A DNA stretch of 64,000 bases from Runella aurantiaca. Its GTDB lineage: Bacteria > Bacteroidota > Bacteroidia > Cytophagales > Spirosomataceae. Under the pieces are notes generated by a model, which was not told the DNA's origin, made no database searches, and saw nothing but the letters and a program-made list of their open reading frames with translations. Positions 35,563-44,094 of the stretch are shown here, one piece after another. The stretch lies in assembly GCF_003339505.1 (NCBI RefSeq), contig NZ_QPIW01000021.1, positions 1 through 64,000 of the forward strand, written 5' to 3'. The position numbers and the translations under genes are program-made. Within the stretch, counting starts at the first letter, position 1. The number at the start of each line of letters is the position of its first letter.

Positions 35563-36180
35563 ATGTTAAAAACCATTGTAAAAATCAGTAATGTTACCAA
35601 CCTGTCCGACGCCCGCTACTGCGCGGGGATGGGGGTTGAGATGCTTGGATTTTCGATTGATGAAACAAGTGATGCCTACGTTGACTTAAAGCGTTTTCAA
35701 GATATTCGTTCATGGGTATCGGGGGTCCAAATTGTGGCCGAAACCGACTCCCTTGAGGCTGAAACCTTGCTGGAAAGGTTGATTCAGTACCAACCCGATG
35801 CCATTCAAGTGAGCCATGCCGAATTGTTGCCTTGGCTTAAAAGTGAAACAAGTAAGCCCCTCATCCTCCGCATAGAAGCCGATCAGGATGCCGACACGAT
35901 TGAAGAAATCATGACCAATTATACGGCCTACGCGACGTATTTTTTGCTCGAATCAAGTTCAGACACCGCTTTAGATGGCGATTGGCCCTCATTTTTGAAC
36001 ACTTTGGCCGCTCGTTTTTCTATCTTATTGGGCTTCGGAGTCACCGTTGACAATGCAGATTTTCTCCTCGATGATGTAAACATTGCGGGTATTGCCCTGC
36101 GCGGAAGCGACGAAATTCGTCCCGGCTATAAAGAGTTCGGAGAATTAATGGATGTATTGGAAGCTCTGGAAGAGGAATAA
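35563..36180 (+). CDS. TrpF-like (phosphoribosylanthranilate-isomerase-related) protein, probably not catalytic as TrpF
   Basis: A 205-residue TIM-barrel protein whose layout follows TrpF: VKISNVTNLSDARYCAGMGVEMLGF at strand 1, DAIQVSHAELL for the VQLHGDE strand, and a C-terminal phosphate-site-like region (LLGFGVTVDNAD, GIALRGSDEIRPGYKEFGEL). The catalytic Cys of the KICG motif is Ser here (KISN), the catalytic Asp of LLDT is replaced (YFLLESSS), and the GGTG loop is missing. No other trp gene is near. So it is a divergent paralogue with another or a lost activity. Single gene with its own promoter box. Confidence 0.7.
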   Translation: MLKTIVKISNVTNLSDARYCAGMGVEMLGFSIDETSDAYVDLKRFQDIRSWVSGVQIVAETDSLEAETLLERLIQYQPDAIQVSHAELLPWLKSETSKPLILRIEADQDADTIEEIMTNYTAYATYFLLESSSDTALDGDWPSFLNTLAARFSILLGFGVTVDNADFLLDDVNIAGIALRGSDEIRPGYKEFGELMDVLEALEEE

Positions 36181-36264
36181 TTTAAGGGTGTCAGTTGAAG
36201 TTATGTCCGTTTTTTACACCGATGGGTGGAGTTTCTTTCGTCAGTTCGGGGTTGCTTTATGAAT

Positions 36265-36298
36265 AAAAAAATGCTCTCTGCGGCGAAACAGAGAGCAT
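36265..36298 (-). terminator. Rho-independent terminator of the nitroreductase gene
   Basis: ATGCTCTCTG (36271-36280) pairs with CAGAGAGCAT (36289-36298); on the minus strand it is followed by TTTTTT. About 55 bases past the nitroreductase stop. Confidence 0.75.
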
Positions 36299-36352
36299 AA
36301 ATACTACTAAAAAAACACAGGTAAAGTGTTGAATATAAACCCGCAAGGCTTT

Positions 36353-36985
36353 TTAATTCAAGTGGGTGTACAGCAATTCGCTAGGAGTTCTCACTTTTTT
36401 GAGTTTGGCCAACCAGTCGTTTGCCTCATCGCGGTAGCCTAAAGCCAAGATGGCGGTGCTTTTTAATCCCTTGTCTTTCAAGCCCAAAAGCTCGTCCAAT
36501 GCCGCAGCATTGTAGCCTTCCATCGGGGTAGCATCTACTTTTTGTTCGGCCGCTGCCAGCAACGCAATACTCAACGCAATGGCTGATTGCTTGGCGGTAT
36601 GCGCAAAATTTTGTTCGGGTGTTTGTGTTGTGGTCATCGTAATCAACCGCGTGCGGTAGGCATCGGTGGCGCTGTCGGGCAGGCCTCTTTCGGCGTTTGA
36701 AAAAGCAAAAAAATCATTGATGCGTTGCTCGGTATATTTATCCCAAGCGGCAAAAACCAACAGATGGGAAGCATCGGTGATTTGGCTTTGGTCAAAGGCA
36801 ATGGGCCGTATTTTTTCTTTCAATTCCTGATTTGTAATGACCAAAATCTCGTAAGGTTGCAAACCCGACGAAGAGGGCGACAGGCGTATAGCTTCCAGTA
36901 TATAGTCAATTTTTTCCTGCGGAATTTTCTCTCCCGTCATTTTCTTAGTGGCATAGCGCCACTGCAAATTTTCAAGTAAACTCAT
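36353..36985 (-). CDS. NAD(P)H-dependent nitroreductase family protein (NfsB-like)
   Basis: A 210-residue FMN oxidoreductase. Family motifs: ENLQWRYATKKMTGEKIP (flavin-binding Arg-Tyr-Ala-x-K), EAIRLSPSSSGLQPYEILVI (the SPSSxxxQPW-like block) and KSTAILALGYRDEANDWLAKLKKVR (the GY.D C-terminal motif). Cytosolic, homodimer expected; reduces nitroaromatics, quinones or similar electrophiles. Single gene with terminator. Upstream, CAAGTACTTG (37076-37085), flanked by TTTACTAT and TATCAGTAAG, is a dyad that could be a regulator site. Confidence 0.9.
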   Translation of the reverse strand: MSLLENLQWRYATKKMTGEKIPQEKIDYILEAIRLSPSSSGLQPYEILVITNQELKEKIRPIAFDQSQITDASHLLVFAAWDKYTEQRINDFFAFSNAERGLPDSATDAYRTRLITMTTTQTPEQNFAHTAKQSAIALSIALLAAAEQKVDATPMEGYNAAALDELLGLKDKGLKSTAILALGYRDEANDWLAKLKKVRTPSELLYTHLN

Positions 36986-37140
36986 ATCTGTAAATACATT
37001 AATTGTAATTGTATATATTACAGCTGCCTACTTAAAATCGTTCATTTATTGATTAAAATGAATATAGTTTACTATCAAGTACTTGTTTATCAGTAAGTTA
37101 ATGTGAGGACAGTTTTGGTATACCAATAAGTCATGACATA

Positions 37141-37178
37141 AAAAAAGCGGCCCGTGGATTCACGGGCCGCTTTTTTTA
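37141..37178 (-). terminator. Strong intrinsic terminator of the SusCD operon
   Basis: AAAAAAGCGGCCCGTG (37141-37156) pairs perfectly with CACGGGCCGCTTTTTT (37161-37176), 16 bp with a 4-base loop and T-runs on both strands. It lies 14 bases past the stop of the leftward lipoprotein gene and can work in both directions. Confidence 0.92.
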
Positions 37179-37191
37179 TTTTGATTTTGTG

Positions 37192-37743
37192 TTATTGTAA
37201 CAACACATCAAGCAGTGGCGTAAAGGTGCTACCGAGTGGGTTGACGGTGATTCCCGGCCCTGAATTTTGCCATGAAAATACCCGGCCATCTTTCATCGTG
37301 GCCACAAAACGCACCCGAATACGGTCGTTGGCGCGCAAGTTGGCGGTCGCAAATCCCGTTTTGGTCAGTAACTCACTGACCGAGATTTGCTCTTTCCCGT
37401 TGAGAGTCGTGATGGACTTTACCATTACTCCGTGGGGGGCGCTTGTAGTCGCCGCTGGCGTAACGACGGTTCCTCTGACGTGGCTGACGTACGCATCCAC
37501 TTTTTCAATTTCAACTGCGTTTTGGCTTTTGGTGGTAAAACTCATCGAGGCCGAAGCCACCCCCGTCAACGGTACGGGGATGGTGTTGACATTGGCGGCG
37601 GTAACGGCCGTGGGCAGCGGGTCGGGTAATGCCACGAAATGGGCACCGTTTTTGATTTCAGGAATAGGGCTTTTCGGCTCGCAGCCCATAAAAGCGACAG
37701 CCAGTAATGCGCCAACAAAGGATATTTTTACGCTATTTTTCAT
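37192..37743 (-). CDS. Small lipoprotein of a SusCD operon, unknown function
   Basis: A 183-residue protein with a lipoprotein signal (MKNSVKISFVGALLAVAFMGC). The mature part is beta-rich (SMSFTTKSQNAVEIEKVDAYVSH, NDRIRVRFVATMKDGRVFSWQN). I do not recognise a named domain. It follows SusD by 51 bp and precedes the strong terminator, so it is the third gene of the SusC-SusD operon; such a third lipoprotein is often a surface glycan- or peptide-binding partner of the SusCD complex. The function here is inferred from position only. Confidence 0.7.
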   Translation of the reverse strand: MKNSVKISFVGALLAVAFMGCEPKSPIPEIKNGAHFVALPDPLPTAVTAANVNTIPVPLTGVASASMSFTTKSQNAVEIEKVDAYVSHVRGTVVTPAATTSAPHGVMVKSITTLNGKEQISVSELLTKTGFATANLRANDRIRVRFVATMKDGRVFSWQNSGPGITVNPLGSTFTPLLDVLLQ

Positions 37744-37794
37744 GTTTTTTTTCGTTATTGATTAACAAATAAGGCGGCACTCTTCAAGAGGCAA

Positions 37795-39405
37795 CTACTT
37801 CTGCCAGAACACTTTGTCGTTGGCTACCACGCGTTGCGCGGGGGCATTGGGGTTCAGTTGCAGTTCTCCAGGAGTGGGGTACGGATACGATTGCGGATAT
37901 CCCCGGTTGACGTTGGTAAAGGCGATGCCGTCGGTGTTGGGGTCGTAAATTTTTGGAAAACCCGTCCGACGAATATCGTTGTACGATTCAAGCGCGAAAC
38001 CAAAATTAGAAATCCACTTTTCGGTCATGATTAACTCCAACTTACCGCTGTCGGAAGCCGCGTCGTACTTAACCAACACCGCATCTACGTATTCTTTGAT
38101 GGCGGCGGCTGTGATGGCAGGCGCGCCGCCCCGGGCAGCAGAGGCATTGACTTCGGCAAATGCCGCGTTGATGGCGTCGCTGAAAAGCTGTTTGGCATTT
38201 CCAGTACTCACACCCGTTTGGGCTAATTCGGCCCGGGTGAATAGATGTGAGTGATACGGCAAGATACGTTGGGGCCCGTCGCCGCGCGCGGAGGCTCCGC
38301 TTACCCCTGCGGCGCTTACGCCATTTCCGTCGTCAAAACGCCCGCCACAGTAGTAAAGCCCAATGATTGCGATTGAAGAAGATTGGTCAAATCCTTGGTT
38401 GGGCCCTTGCGATGAAAAGTAAATGGAAACAAAGTTACCGTTGCGATATTCCACCGCGTTTTGGGCGTTGGGACGCGCCGCCGAAAGTTGATTGAAATAA
38501 TAATACGGAATCCTGGGGTCTTGGATACCCGTCAAAATGGGGTTGAGCGTACTCGTTCCGAGCAGGATTTCGTGAAAATACGGGCTGATGTAATTGTCAC
38601 GCCCCGTGGTGGTGATGTTGTAATCTTCCCTGAACGCAGGGTGACGGTTGTCGGGGGCGCTTGAAGTGCCGTAGTTTAGCGAAAAATTCCCGCCTGCCTT
38701 CATTAAGTCATCTTCTGCAATCAGCGCATTGACGGGCGCACTTACGTTTTGTACCAACCGAATTTGATTGTACAGTTTTAGTTTTAAAGATTTGGCAAAC
38801 TGCCGCCAACGCACCAAATTGCCCGCGTAAATCAAATCATCGGTACGCGGGCTGAGTGCCGACGCTTTGGCGAGGTTGGCAATTCCTTCGTCAATCAGGG
38901 TAAAGAGTTGCGGATAAATATCCTGCCCTTTATCAAACTTTGGGAACTGAATTTTGGCCGCCGTACTGGCTTCCGTAAACGGCACATCACCCCACACATC
39001 GACCATGTAACTAAACGCCAGCGCTTTCATGATTTGGGCCACACCAGCGTAGGTAAACTGTTGGTTGGCAGTGGCTTGGTCAGACAGTACATTCAGGTTT
39101 TGGATGGCGCGGTAGAGGTTGGCCCAAGCCTGCGTTCCCGCAAAATCCTGCCCAGTGATGGCATATTGGTCATTAGTACTGCGTTGGGTTACTTGGTGTA
39201 CAAAAACCCCCGCAGGATTGGACAATCCGGGAGACCCTGACCCAATCGAGTTGACGATGTCCAATTGTGCATTGGTCAGCAATTGGGCCGTCGAAACTGC
39301 CGAGGGATTATTGGGGTCGGTATTGATGTCGAGATTACAGGCGTTCAGGAGCAGCATGGCCACCGTCAGCACGCCATATTTTATATAATTGTTTATTCGG
39401 TTCAT
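37795..39405 (-). CDS. SusD/RagB-type outer-membrane lipoprotein
   Basis: A 536-residue SusD-like_2-group protein with lipobox LLLNACNLDIN, the typical NTDPNNPS after the anchor, and TPR-like helices (WANLYRAIQNLNVLSDQA, IMKALAFSYMVDVWGDVPFTEA). The C-terminal segment (FALESYNDIRRTGFPKIYDPN) also fits. It forms the hinged lid of the SusC channel on the outer-membrane surface and captures the substrate. Located 96 bp after its SusC partner. No enzyme gene is in this operon, so the substrate is unknown. Confidence 0.92.
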   Translation of the reverse strand: MNRINNYIKYGVLTVAMLLLNACNLDINTDPNNPSAVSTAQLLTNAQLDIVNSIGSGSPGLSNPAGVFVHQVTQRSTNDQYAITGQDFAGTQAWANLYRAIQNLNVLSDQATANQQFTYAGVAQIMKALAFSYMVDVWGDVPFTEASTAAKIQFPKFDKGQDIYPQLFTLIDEGIANLAKASALSPRTDDLIYAGNLVRWRQFAKSLKLKLYNQIRLVQNVSAPVNALIAEDDLMKAGGNFSLNYGTSSAPDNRHPAFREDYNITTTGRDNYISPYFHEILLGTSTLNPILTGIQDPRIPYYYFNQLSAARPNAQNAVEYRNGNFVSIYFSSQGPNQGFDQSSSIAIIGLYYCGGRFDDGNGVSAAGVSGASARGDGPQRILPYHSHLFTRAELAQTGVSTGNAKQLFSDAINAAFAEVNASAARGGAPAITAAAIKEYVDAVLVKYDAASDSGKLELIMTEKWISNFGFALESYNDIRRTGFPKIYDPNTDGIAFTNVNRGYPQSYPYPTPGELQLNPNAPAQRVVANDKVFWQK

Positions 39406-39501
39406 TGTGTTTCAGAATTAAGTGATGTAGTCATTTACCGTGGTCCGTTTTACAGAGAATTTTGGATTTACGATTGTGTTTTTCGTTCTCCATATTTCCG
39501 T

Positions 39502-42500
39502 TTAGAATGTAACGCTCAAATTGACCCCGAAACGACGCACGGACGGAGCTGAGAAAAAGTCAATTCCTTGGGTATTGGTGTTTCCAAACGTGTTGACTTC
39601 AGGGTCGAAGTTGGCGTGTTTGGGGAAGTTGGGCGCAAAATACCACAGGTTGCGTCCGCTCAATGTGAGGCTCACGGCGCCAAATGGCGTTTTTGTCAAC
39701 AACGTTTTTGGTAAAGAATATCCCAAGGTGATTTCGCGTAAGCGGACCACAGATGCATCCCACACCGAGAATTCATTGGGGCCGTTGATGGCCAATGCCC
39801 CGCCCGCAGCCTGAAACCACAGGTTGTTTTCCATCACCTGAATGTTGTTGGGGATGGGTTGGCCGTCGCCGCCGAGCAGTGGTTTGAGGGTATTGGCATC
39901 TCCCAATACGCCCGCTACTACCTTAGGAACTTCCCGGTCTTCGGTGTCTTGCGTTACCCCACGGCCCAACAAAAACTGGTTTGTCCACGAGTACAGGTCG
40001 CCACCGTGGCGGTAATCGACCACGCCGCTCAGAGTAAATCCTTTGTATTTCAACGTGTTGGTCACCGCCAAAATAAATTTGGGATTGGGGTTGGCGATAA
40101 TTTTTTGTTGGATGTCAGGAATGGTCAGGCCCGTATTGGGATTGATGAGGGCGTTGCCGTTTTCATCGCGGGCCACGGCCGTTCCCCGCAATACCCCAAA
40201 CCACTCGCCGGGGCGAACCACGGGAATCGGGTTGTTGGTAAAAATATTACGTAATGTCACTTCTTCGACGCCGTCGGCCAGTGATTCTACAATGTTTTTG
40301 TTTTGGGTGTAAGCGGCGAAAATATCCCATTTAAAACTATTGGCGAGCTGAATCGGAACCAAGGTAATCCCCGCTTCGATGCCTGAGTTGCGAATCGAGC
40401 CGAAGTTGGTCACAAAAGAAGTGTAACCCGACGACTGCGGCAACGAACGACGGGCGATAATATCGGTACTGAGGCGATTGTAGTACGTAAAGTCAATCAC
40501 GGCTCTACCGCCAAAAAACTCAAGGTTGGTTCCGAGTTCAATCTCTTTCGTAAATTCAGGTTTTAGGTTGGGATCGAAGGCTGAAGAAGCCACCGATGCG
40601 CCCGGCTGACCGTTGAAAGGATAATCATTGTAGCGGGTGGAACCCGTTTGTCCTGAGCTTTCTCCGAAATTGATTCTGAACGTATTGAGCGTTTGGTAAG
40701 GGTCGGCATCGCGGCCCACTTTGGCGTAACCCAACCGCAGTTTAGCGTTCGTCAAGGCTTTGGATTTGATATTGAACGCCTCGGTCAAAATGAAGGAAGC
40801 ACTGCCAGAATAGTAAAAATAACTGCGGTTGGAGGCTGGCAGGGTAGACGACCAGTCATTGCGGCCCGTGAGGTTTAAGAATAAGTAGTTTTTGTAGCCC
40901 AAGGTCATGTCGGTAAAGGCCGCGTACATCCGGCGCTTGCTGATGCCCGTATTGCCGGTGTTGGGCGTTACAGTACTGACGTTGGTAATCAAATCAATGC
41001 CTCGGGTTACTATGCCTAGCCCGTTTACGCTCGTTTGGTCGCTGCCGCGTTGGTTGTAGTTGGCGCCCACAATGGCCCGCAGGTTTATGTCTGAAGTCAG
41101 GTTTTGCGTAAGATTAAACAGCAGGTTGTGGTCTTGTTCTTGAAATTCAATGGCGTCAAACTGCATACTTCCTACGCCCTGAGCGCCCGATAGCGAACCC
41201 GCCGAAATACGCTGAAAACGGTTGTCATTGTAGCTGTTGAAACCTCCTTTGTAAGTCACGTTCAGCCAATTGGTGATGTCGTACAAAATGCTACCGTTCA
41301 GGGCGATACGGTTTACTTTACTCGTAAAAATGCTATTGTTAACGGACCAATAGGGGTTGTCGGCCTGCCCAAACGGGAAGAAAAAGACGCCATTGCCAAA
41401 CGGATCTTCGTAGGGCAGTTGGTCGAGTGGCCAGTTGCGAGGTTGCTGAAACATCCGCGCCAGTGGAGAGGTGCCGTCGCCCCCAAAAAGCGGGCTGTTC
41501 TGAATGGTGTTGGTATAAGCTAAGTTGGCTCCGACGACAAAGCCGTTGTCGAGGGTGGTGTTTCCCCCCACGCTGATGTTGGTTCGTTCAAAACCCGACC
41601 CCGGGAAAAAGCTTTGCTGGTCGGTGCGCGAAATCACCGACGTAACGCTGGCTTTGGGGCCACCACCCGTGATGCTGACCGAGTTTTCGTAGACACTCCC
41701 CGTGCGAAAGAAATTCTTCACGTTGTCGGGATATGCTTGGTACGCCACGTTTCCGCCGGGGCGCAGGCCATATTGCGCGGCCAGTGCAGGGTAGTTGGTG
41801 GCGTAGGTGTTGTAGCCAACCCAAATCGGAATGGAGTCGACGGGGGCGGTAGAATTGGCCCAACCACCCGCCGCGTTGTAGGTGCGGCCTAGGCCGAATG
41901 CTGGTCCCCAGGTTCCGTTGGCGTTGGCGTAGACCTGCTGTGAACCCGAGCCGTATTTGTTTTGAAAATCAGGATAACTCGCGATTTTCTCGGCCGAGTA
42001 GGACGTATTGTACGTAATTTCCAATCCTTTCTTTGACAGCTTGTTAGTGCCCGATTTGGTCGTGATTACAATCACCCCGTTGGCGGCGCGGGTTCCATAC
42101 AGGGCGGCGGCGGCGGCCCCTTTCAAGACCGTCATGGAGGCGATGTTGTTGGGGTCAAGGTCGGCGATACGGCTGGAGAAGGCAGCACCGTTGTCACGGA
42201 AACTGCCGCTTTCGTTCAGGTCGTTGTTGTACGGAATGCCATCTACCACAAAAAGCGGTTGATTGCTGCCAAAAAAAGAGTTGGCTCCCCGAATGGTAAT
42301 CCGGGACGAGCTCCCCGCAGCTCCTCCTGAGCCATTGATATTGACCCCGGGAATCTTGCCCTGCATGGCTTTCAATACATCGGGTTCTGATTTCTGCACC
42401 AACTTATCGGCCGAGAGGCGCTCTACCGAATAGCCCAGAGATTTGTTGCTGCGCTCAATCCCGACGGCCGTTACCACCACTTCGGTCAATTGCTTGACGT

Positions 42501-42792
42501 CGTCGCTCAAAATAACGTTAATGGTGGTTTGGGCCCCGACGGCCACTTCTTTGGAGGAATAACCGATAAAGCTGAACACCAGCGTGGCGTTGTTGGGAAC
42601 CTGAATTTGGAAGGTTCCGTCGGAGTTGGTGGTGCTACCCGTGGCAGAGCCTTTGATGACGACGTTAACGCCCGGTAGCGGGGTTGCGTCGGAGGCGGCG
42701 GTCACTTTGCCCGAAACGGTGCGATTTTGGGCATGGCCGTGGATGACGCTCAGGAGAACCCCAAGCATCAGGAACAATAAACTTTTTTTCAT
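39502..42792 (-). CDS. SusC/RagA-type TonB-linked outer-membrane transporter
   Basis: A 1096-residue TonB-dependent receptor with signal peptide ending GHAQN. A CarboxypepD_reg-like domain (TVSGKVTAASDATPLPGVNVV) comes first, then the SusC signature TEVVVTAVGIERSNKSLGYSVE and the plug domain (GVNINGSGGAAGSSSRITIRG, ANGVIVITTKSG). The beta-barrel ends with RRFGVNLSVTF. It works with the SusD protein in TonB-driven uptake of an oligosaccharide or peptide. A perfect 11-bp leader hairpin lies about 30-65 bases upstream of its start. Confidence 0.94.
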   Translation of the reverse strand: MKKSLLFLMLGVLLSVIHGHAQNRTVSGKVTAASDATPLPGVNVVIKGSATGSTTNSDGTFQIQVPNNATLVFSFIGYSSKEVAVGAQTTINVILSDDVKQLTEVVVTAVGIERSNKSLGYSVERLSADKLVQKSEPDVLKAMQGKIPGVNINGSGGAAGSSSRITIRGANSFFGSNQPLFVVDGIPYNNDLNESGSFRDNGAAFSSRIADLDPNNIASMTVLKGAAAAALYGTRAANGVIVITTKSGTNKLSKKGLEITYNTSYSAEKIASYPDFQNKYGSGSQQVYANANGTWGPAFGLGRTYNAAGGWANSTAPVDSIPIWVGYNTYATNYPALAAQYGLRPGGNVAYQAYPDNVKNFFRTGSVYENSVSITGGGPKASVTSVISRTDQQSFFPGSGFERTNISVGGNTTLDNGFVVGANLAYTNTIQNSPLFGGDGTSPLARMFQQPRNWPLDQLPYEDPFGNGVFFFPFGQADNPYWSVNNSIFTSKVNRIALNGSILYDITNWLNVTYKGGFNSYNDNRFQRISAGSLSGAQGVGSMQFDAIEFQEQDHNLLFNLTQNLTSDINLRAIVGANYNQRGSDQTSVNGLGIVTRGIDLITNVSTVTPNTGNTGISKRRMYAAFTDMTLGYKNYLFLNLTGRNDWSSTLPASNRSYFYYSGSASFILTEAFNIKSKALTNAKLRLGYAKVGRDADPYQTLNTFRINFGESSGQTGSTRYNDYPFNGQPGASVASSAFDPNLKPEFTKEIELGTNLEFFGGRAVIDFTYYNRLSTDIIARRSLPQSSGYTSFVTNFGSIRNSGIEAGITLVPIQLANSFKWDIFAAYTQNKNIVESLADGVEEVTLRNIFTNNPIPVVRPGEWFGVLRGTAVARDENGNALINPNTGLTIPDIQQKIIANPNPKFILAVTNTLKYKGFTLSGVVDYRHGGDLYSWTNQFLLGRGVTQDTEDREVPKVVAGVLGDANTLKPLLGGDGQPIPNNIQVMENNLWFQAAGGALAINGPNEFSVWDASVVRLREITLGYSLPKTLLTKTPFGAVSLTLSGRNLWYFAPNFPKHANFDPEVNTFGNTNTQGIDFFSAPSVRRFGVNLSVTF

Positions 42793-42823
42793 AAATGAAT
42801 TGAAGATTTGGTTTTTTTAATCT

Positions 42824-42855
42824 GTTGTCAGCAACCATAAGGGATTGCTGACAAC
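42824..42855 (-). promoter_or_regulatory. Leader hairpin upstream of the leftward susC
   Basis: GTTGTCAGCAA (42824-42834) pairs perfectly with TTGCTGACAAC (42845-42855) with a 10-base loop, 32 bases before the susC start on the minus strand. No T-run follows, so it is more likely an mRNA leader structure or operator than a terminator. Confidence 0.5.
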
Positions 42856-43491
42856 AAAGTTCTCCAATTCAATTTTGTTAAAAATCACCCATTTATAGGG
42901 GTTTATCAGCGACGATATTACCCAAATATGAAGTTGGGTTTTGGCCAAAAAGGGCGAATATTTTGAGCATTGAGCAGAATTGTACCGTTGGAGTAGGGCG
43001 CTTGCTGACCAAAAAATGAAATATTCTACCGTCATATCCCTCATTTACGGTTACCCCTATAGTTAGGGAGGGAAAAAAACATAAAGAAAGCCTAACAGAT
43101 GAAATGAAGATACATCAAGCTCCGAAAACTACTTTTGTGCTGAAAATAACGGGCTAAAAATGGCGCAATTAGGGTGATTTGCCGCATGTTTTTTTTCAGG
43201 AGCTTTGTCCCATCAATCAACAATGACTTTCTACTGCAAATAGTATGAAGTAGACATTTGCAGGTATTCATAGATAAAAGATTCTCATACGATTTAGTTT
43301 AGGTTAAGAATTATAGCCGCAGGACCTTGTCTTGCGGCTATTTACTTTTTTAAATAGGCTGCCGCTTCTTTAGCCGTTTGGGGGTGGGGAAATACCCCTA
43401 CTTGTTTCTTCCCCATTTTTGCCGAAATGCCTTCGCATTGCCTTGTCTGTATCTTTTAAAGAAAAAATGTAAAAAAAATGATAAAAAATTT

Positions 43492-43519
43492 TTTGTTTAA
43501 ACGTTTAAACTTACATTTG
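43492..43519 (+). promoter_or_regulatory. Putative promoter of the sugar-acid locus
   Basis: TTTG (43492-43495) and TACATTTG (43512-43519) match the Bacteroidota -33 and -7 boxes, spacer 16 bp (slightly short). The spacer is filled exactly by the first LacI-type palindrome. The predicted transcript would have a leader of over 500 bases before susC. Confidence 0.5.
43495..43510. promoter_or_regulatory. Putative LacI-family operator O1
   Basis: GTTTAAACGTTTAAAC, a perfect 16-bp palindrome with the central CG typical of LacI/GalR operators, lying between the -33 and -7 boxes of the putative promoter. Confidence 0.65.
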
Positions 43520-43723
43520 TATCAAATCCTTCTATTTTAACCTAGTAAAATCCACTAAATCCCCTCATGAGAGGGTGTAGATTCATAATTGACCAATTAT
43601 TAGCCTGATAGTTGCCTTAGTGACGGAACATAAATTCGAGTATTTTTAGTCTTAAAACGGAGAAGTGAGTACTGAAGCGGCAAGAAATAACCTTTAGTCA
43701 CGAATATTTTTTTATATCTCATT

Positions 43724-43739
43724 GCTTAAACGTTTAAAC
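43724..43739. promoter_or_regulatory. Putative LacI-family operator O2
   Basis: GCTTAAACGTTTAAAC, sharing the core TTAAACGTTTAA with O1 (one mismatched pair), centred 229 bp downstream of it; a two-operator arrangement that could support looping. Confidence 0.6.
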
Positions 43740-44094
43740 AAAAAGATAGTAGGTTAGTTACTTCAAACCATTATTTTAAAAAGATGCCTATGCACCACTA
43801 AAAAGGTTTTTGGAGCTAAAATCGGCTTTCTACCGCCGATTCCTTCCCGTAAAATGTGATTTTGTTGCCATTGCCACCCATTATCCTGCCCGATAATGAC
43901 ACTATTTTGTTGCGTATATTAATCAGCGTTAGGTGATTTATTTGCGTAATAAAGGTTTTAAAACAGTAATGTGATTTGAAAAAAGCAGGCTCACACCTTC
44001 GGTGAGCGCAGGACTTTTATTGCCTAAAATTCAAATGTATGTCTATCCTTTTACACCACGGACCAAAAAGGTCCTCCTAAACCCCTATGTACTG

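Larger units (their letters stand above)
42856..44094. promoter_or_regulatory. Long divergent regulatory region between the two susC genes
   Basis: About 1.2 kb without a convincing gene. The short ORFs in it have no coding signature. It holds two CG-centred palindromes (43495-43510 and 43724-43739), a promoter-like TTTG/TACATTTG pair (43492-43519), a small dyad AATCGGC/GCCGATT (43820-43841) and a bulged hairpin GCTCACaCC/GGTGAGC (43989-44007) shortly before the rightward susC. The mid part (43100-43440) is otherwise unremarkable. The size suggests complex control or a long leader for the rightward susC operon. Confidence 0.6.

Noticed and set aside
35563-36180. Functional trpF
   Set aside because: The catalytic Cys, Asp and phosphate-loop residues are missing and there is no trp operon here.
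42817-43044. 75-residue ORF in the regulatory region between the two susC genes
   Set aside because: Overlaps a leader hairpin, has no coding features and no match to a known family.
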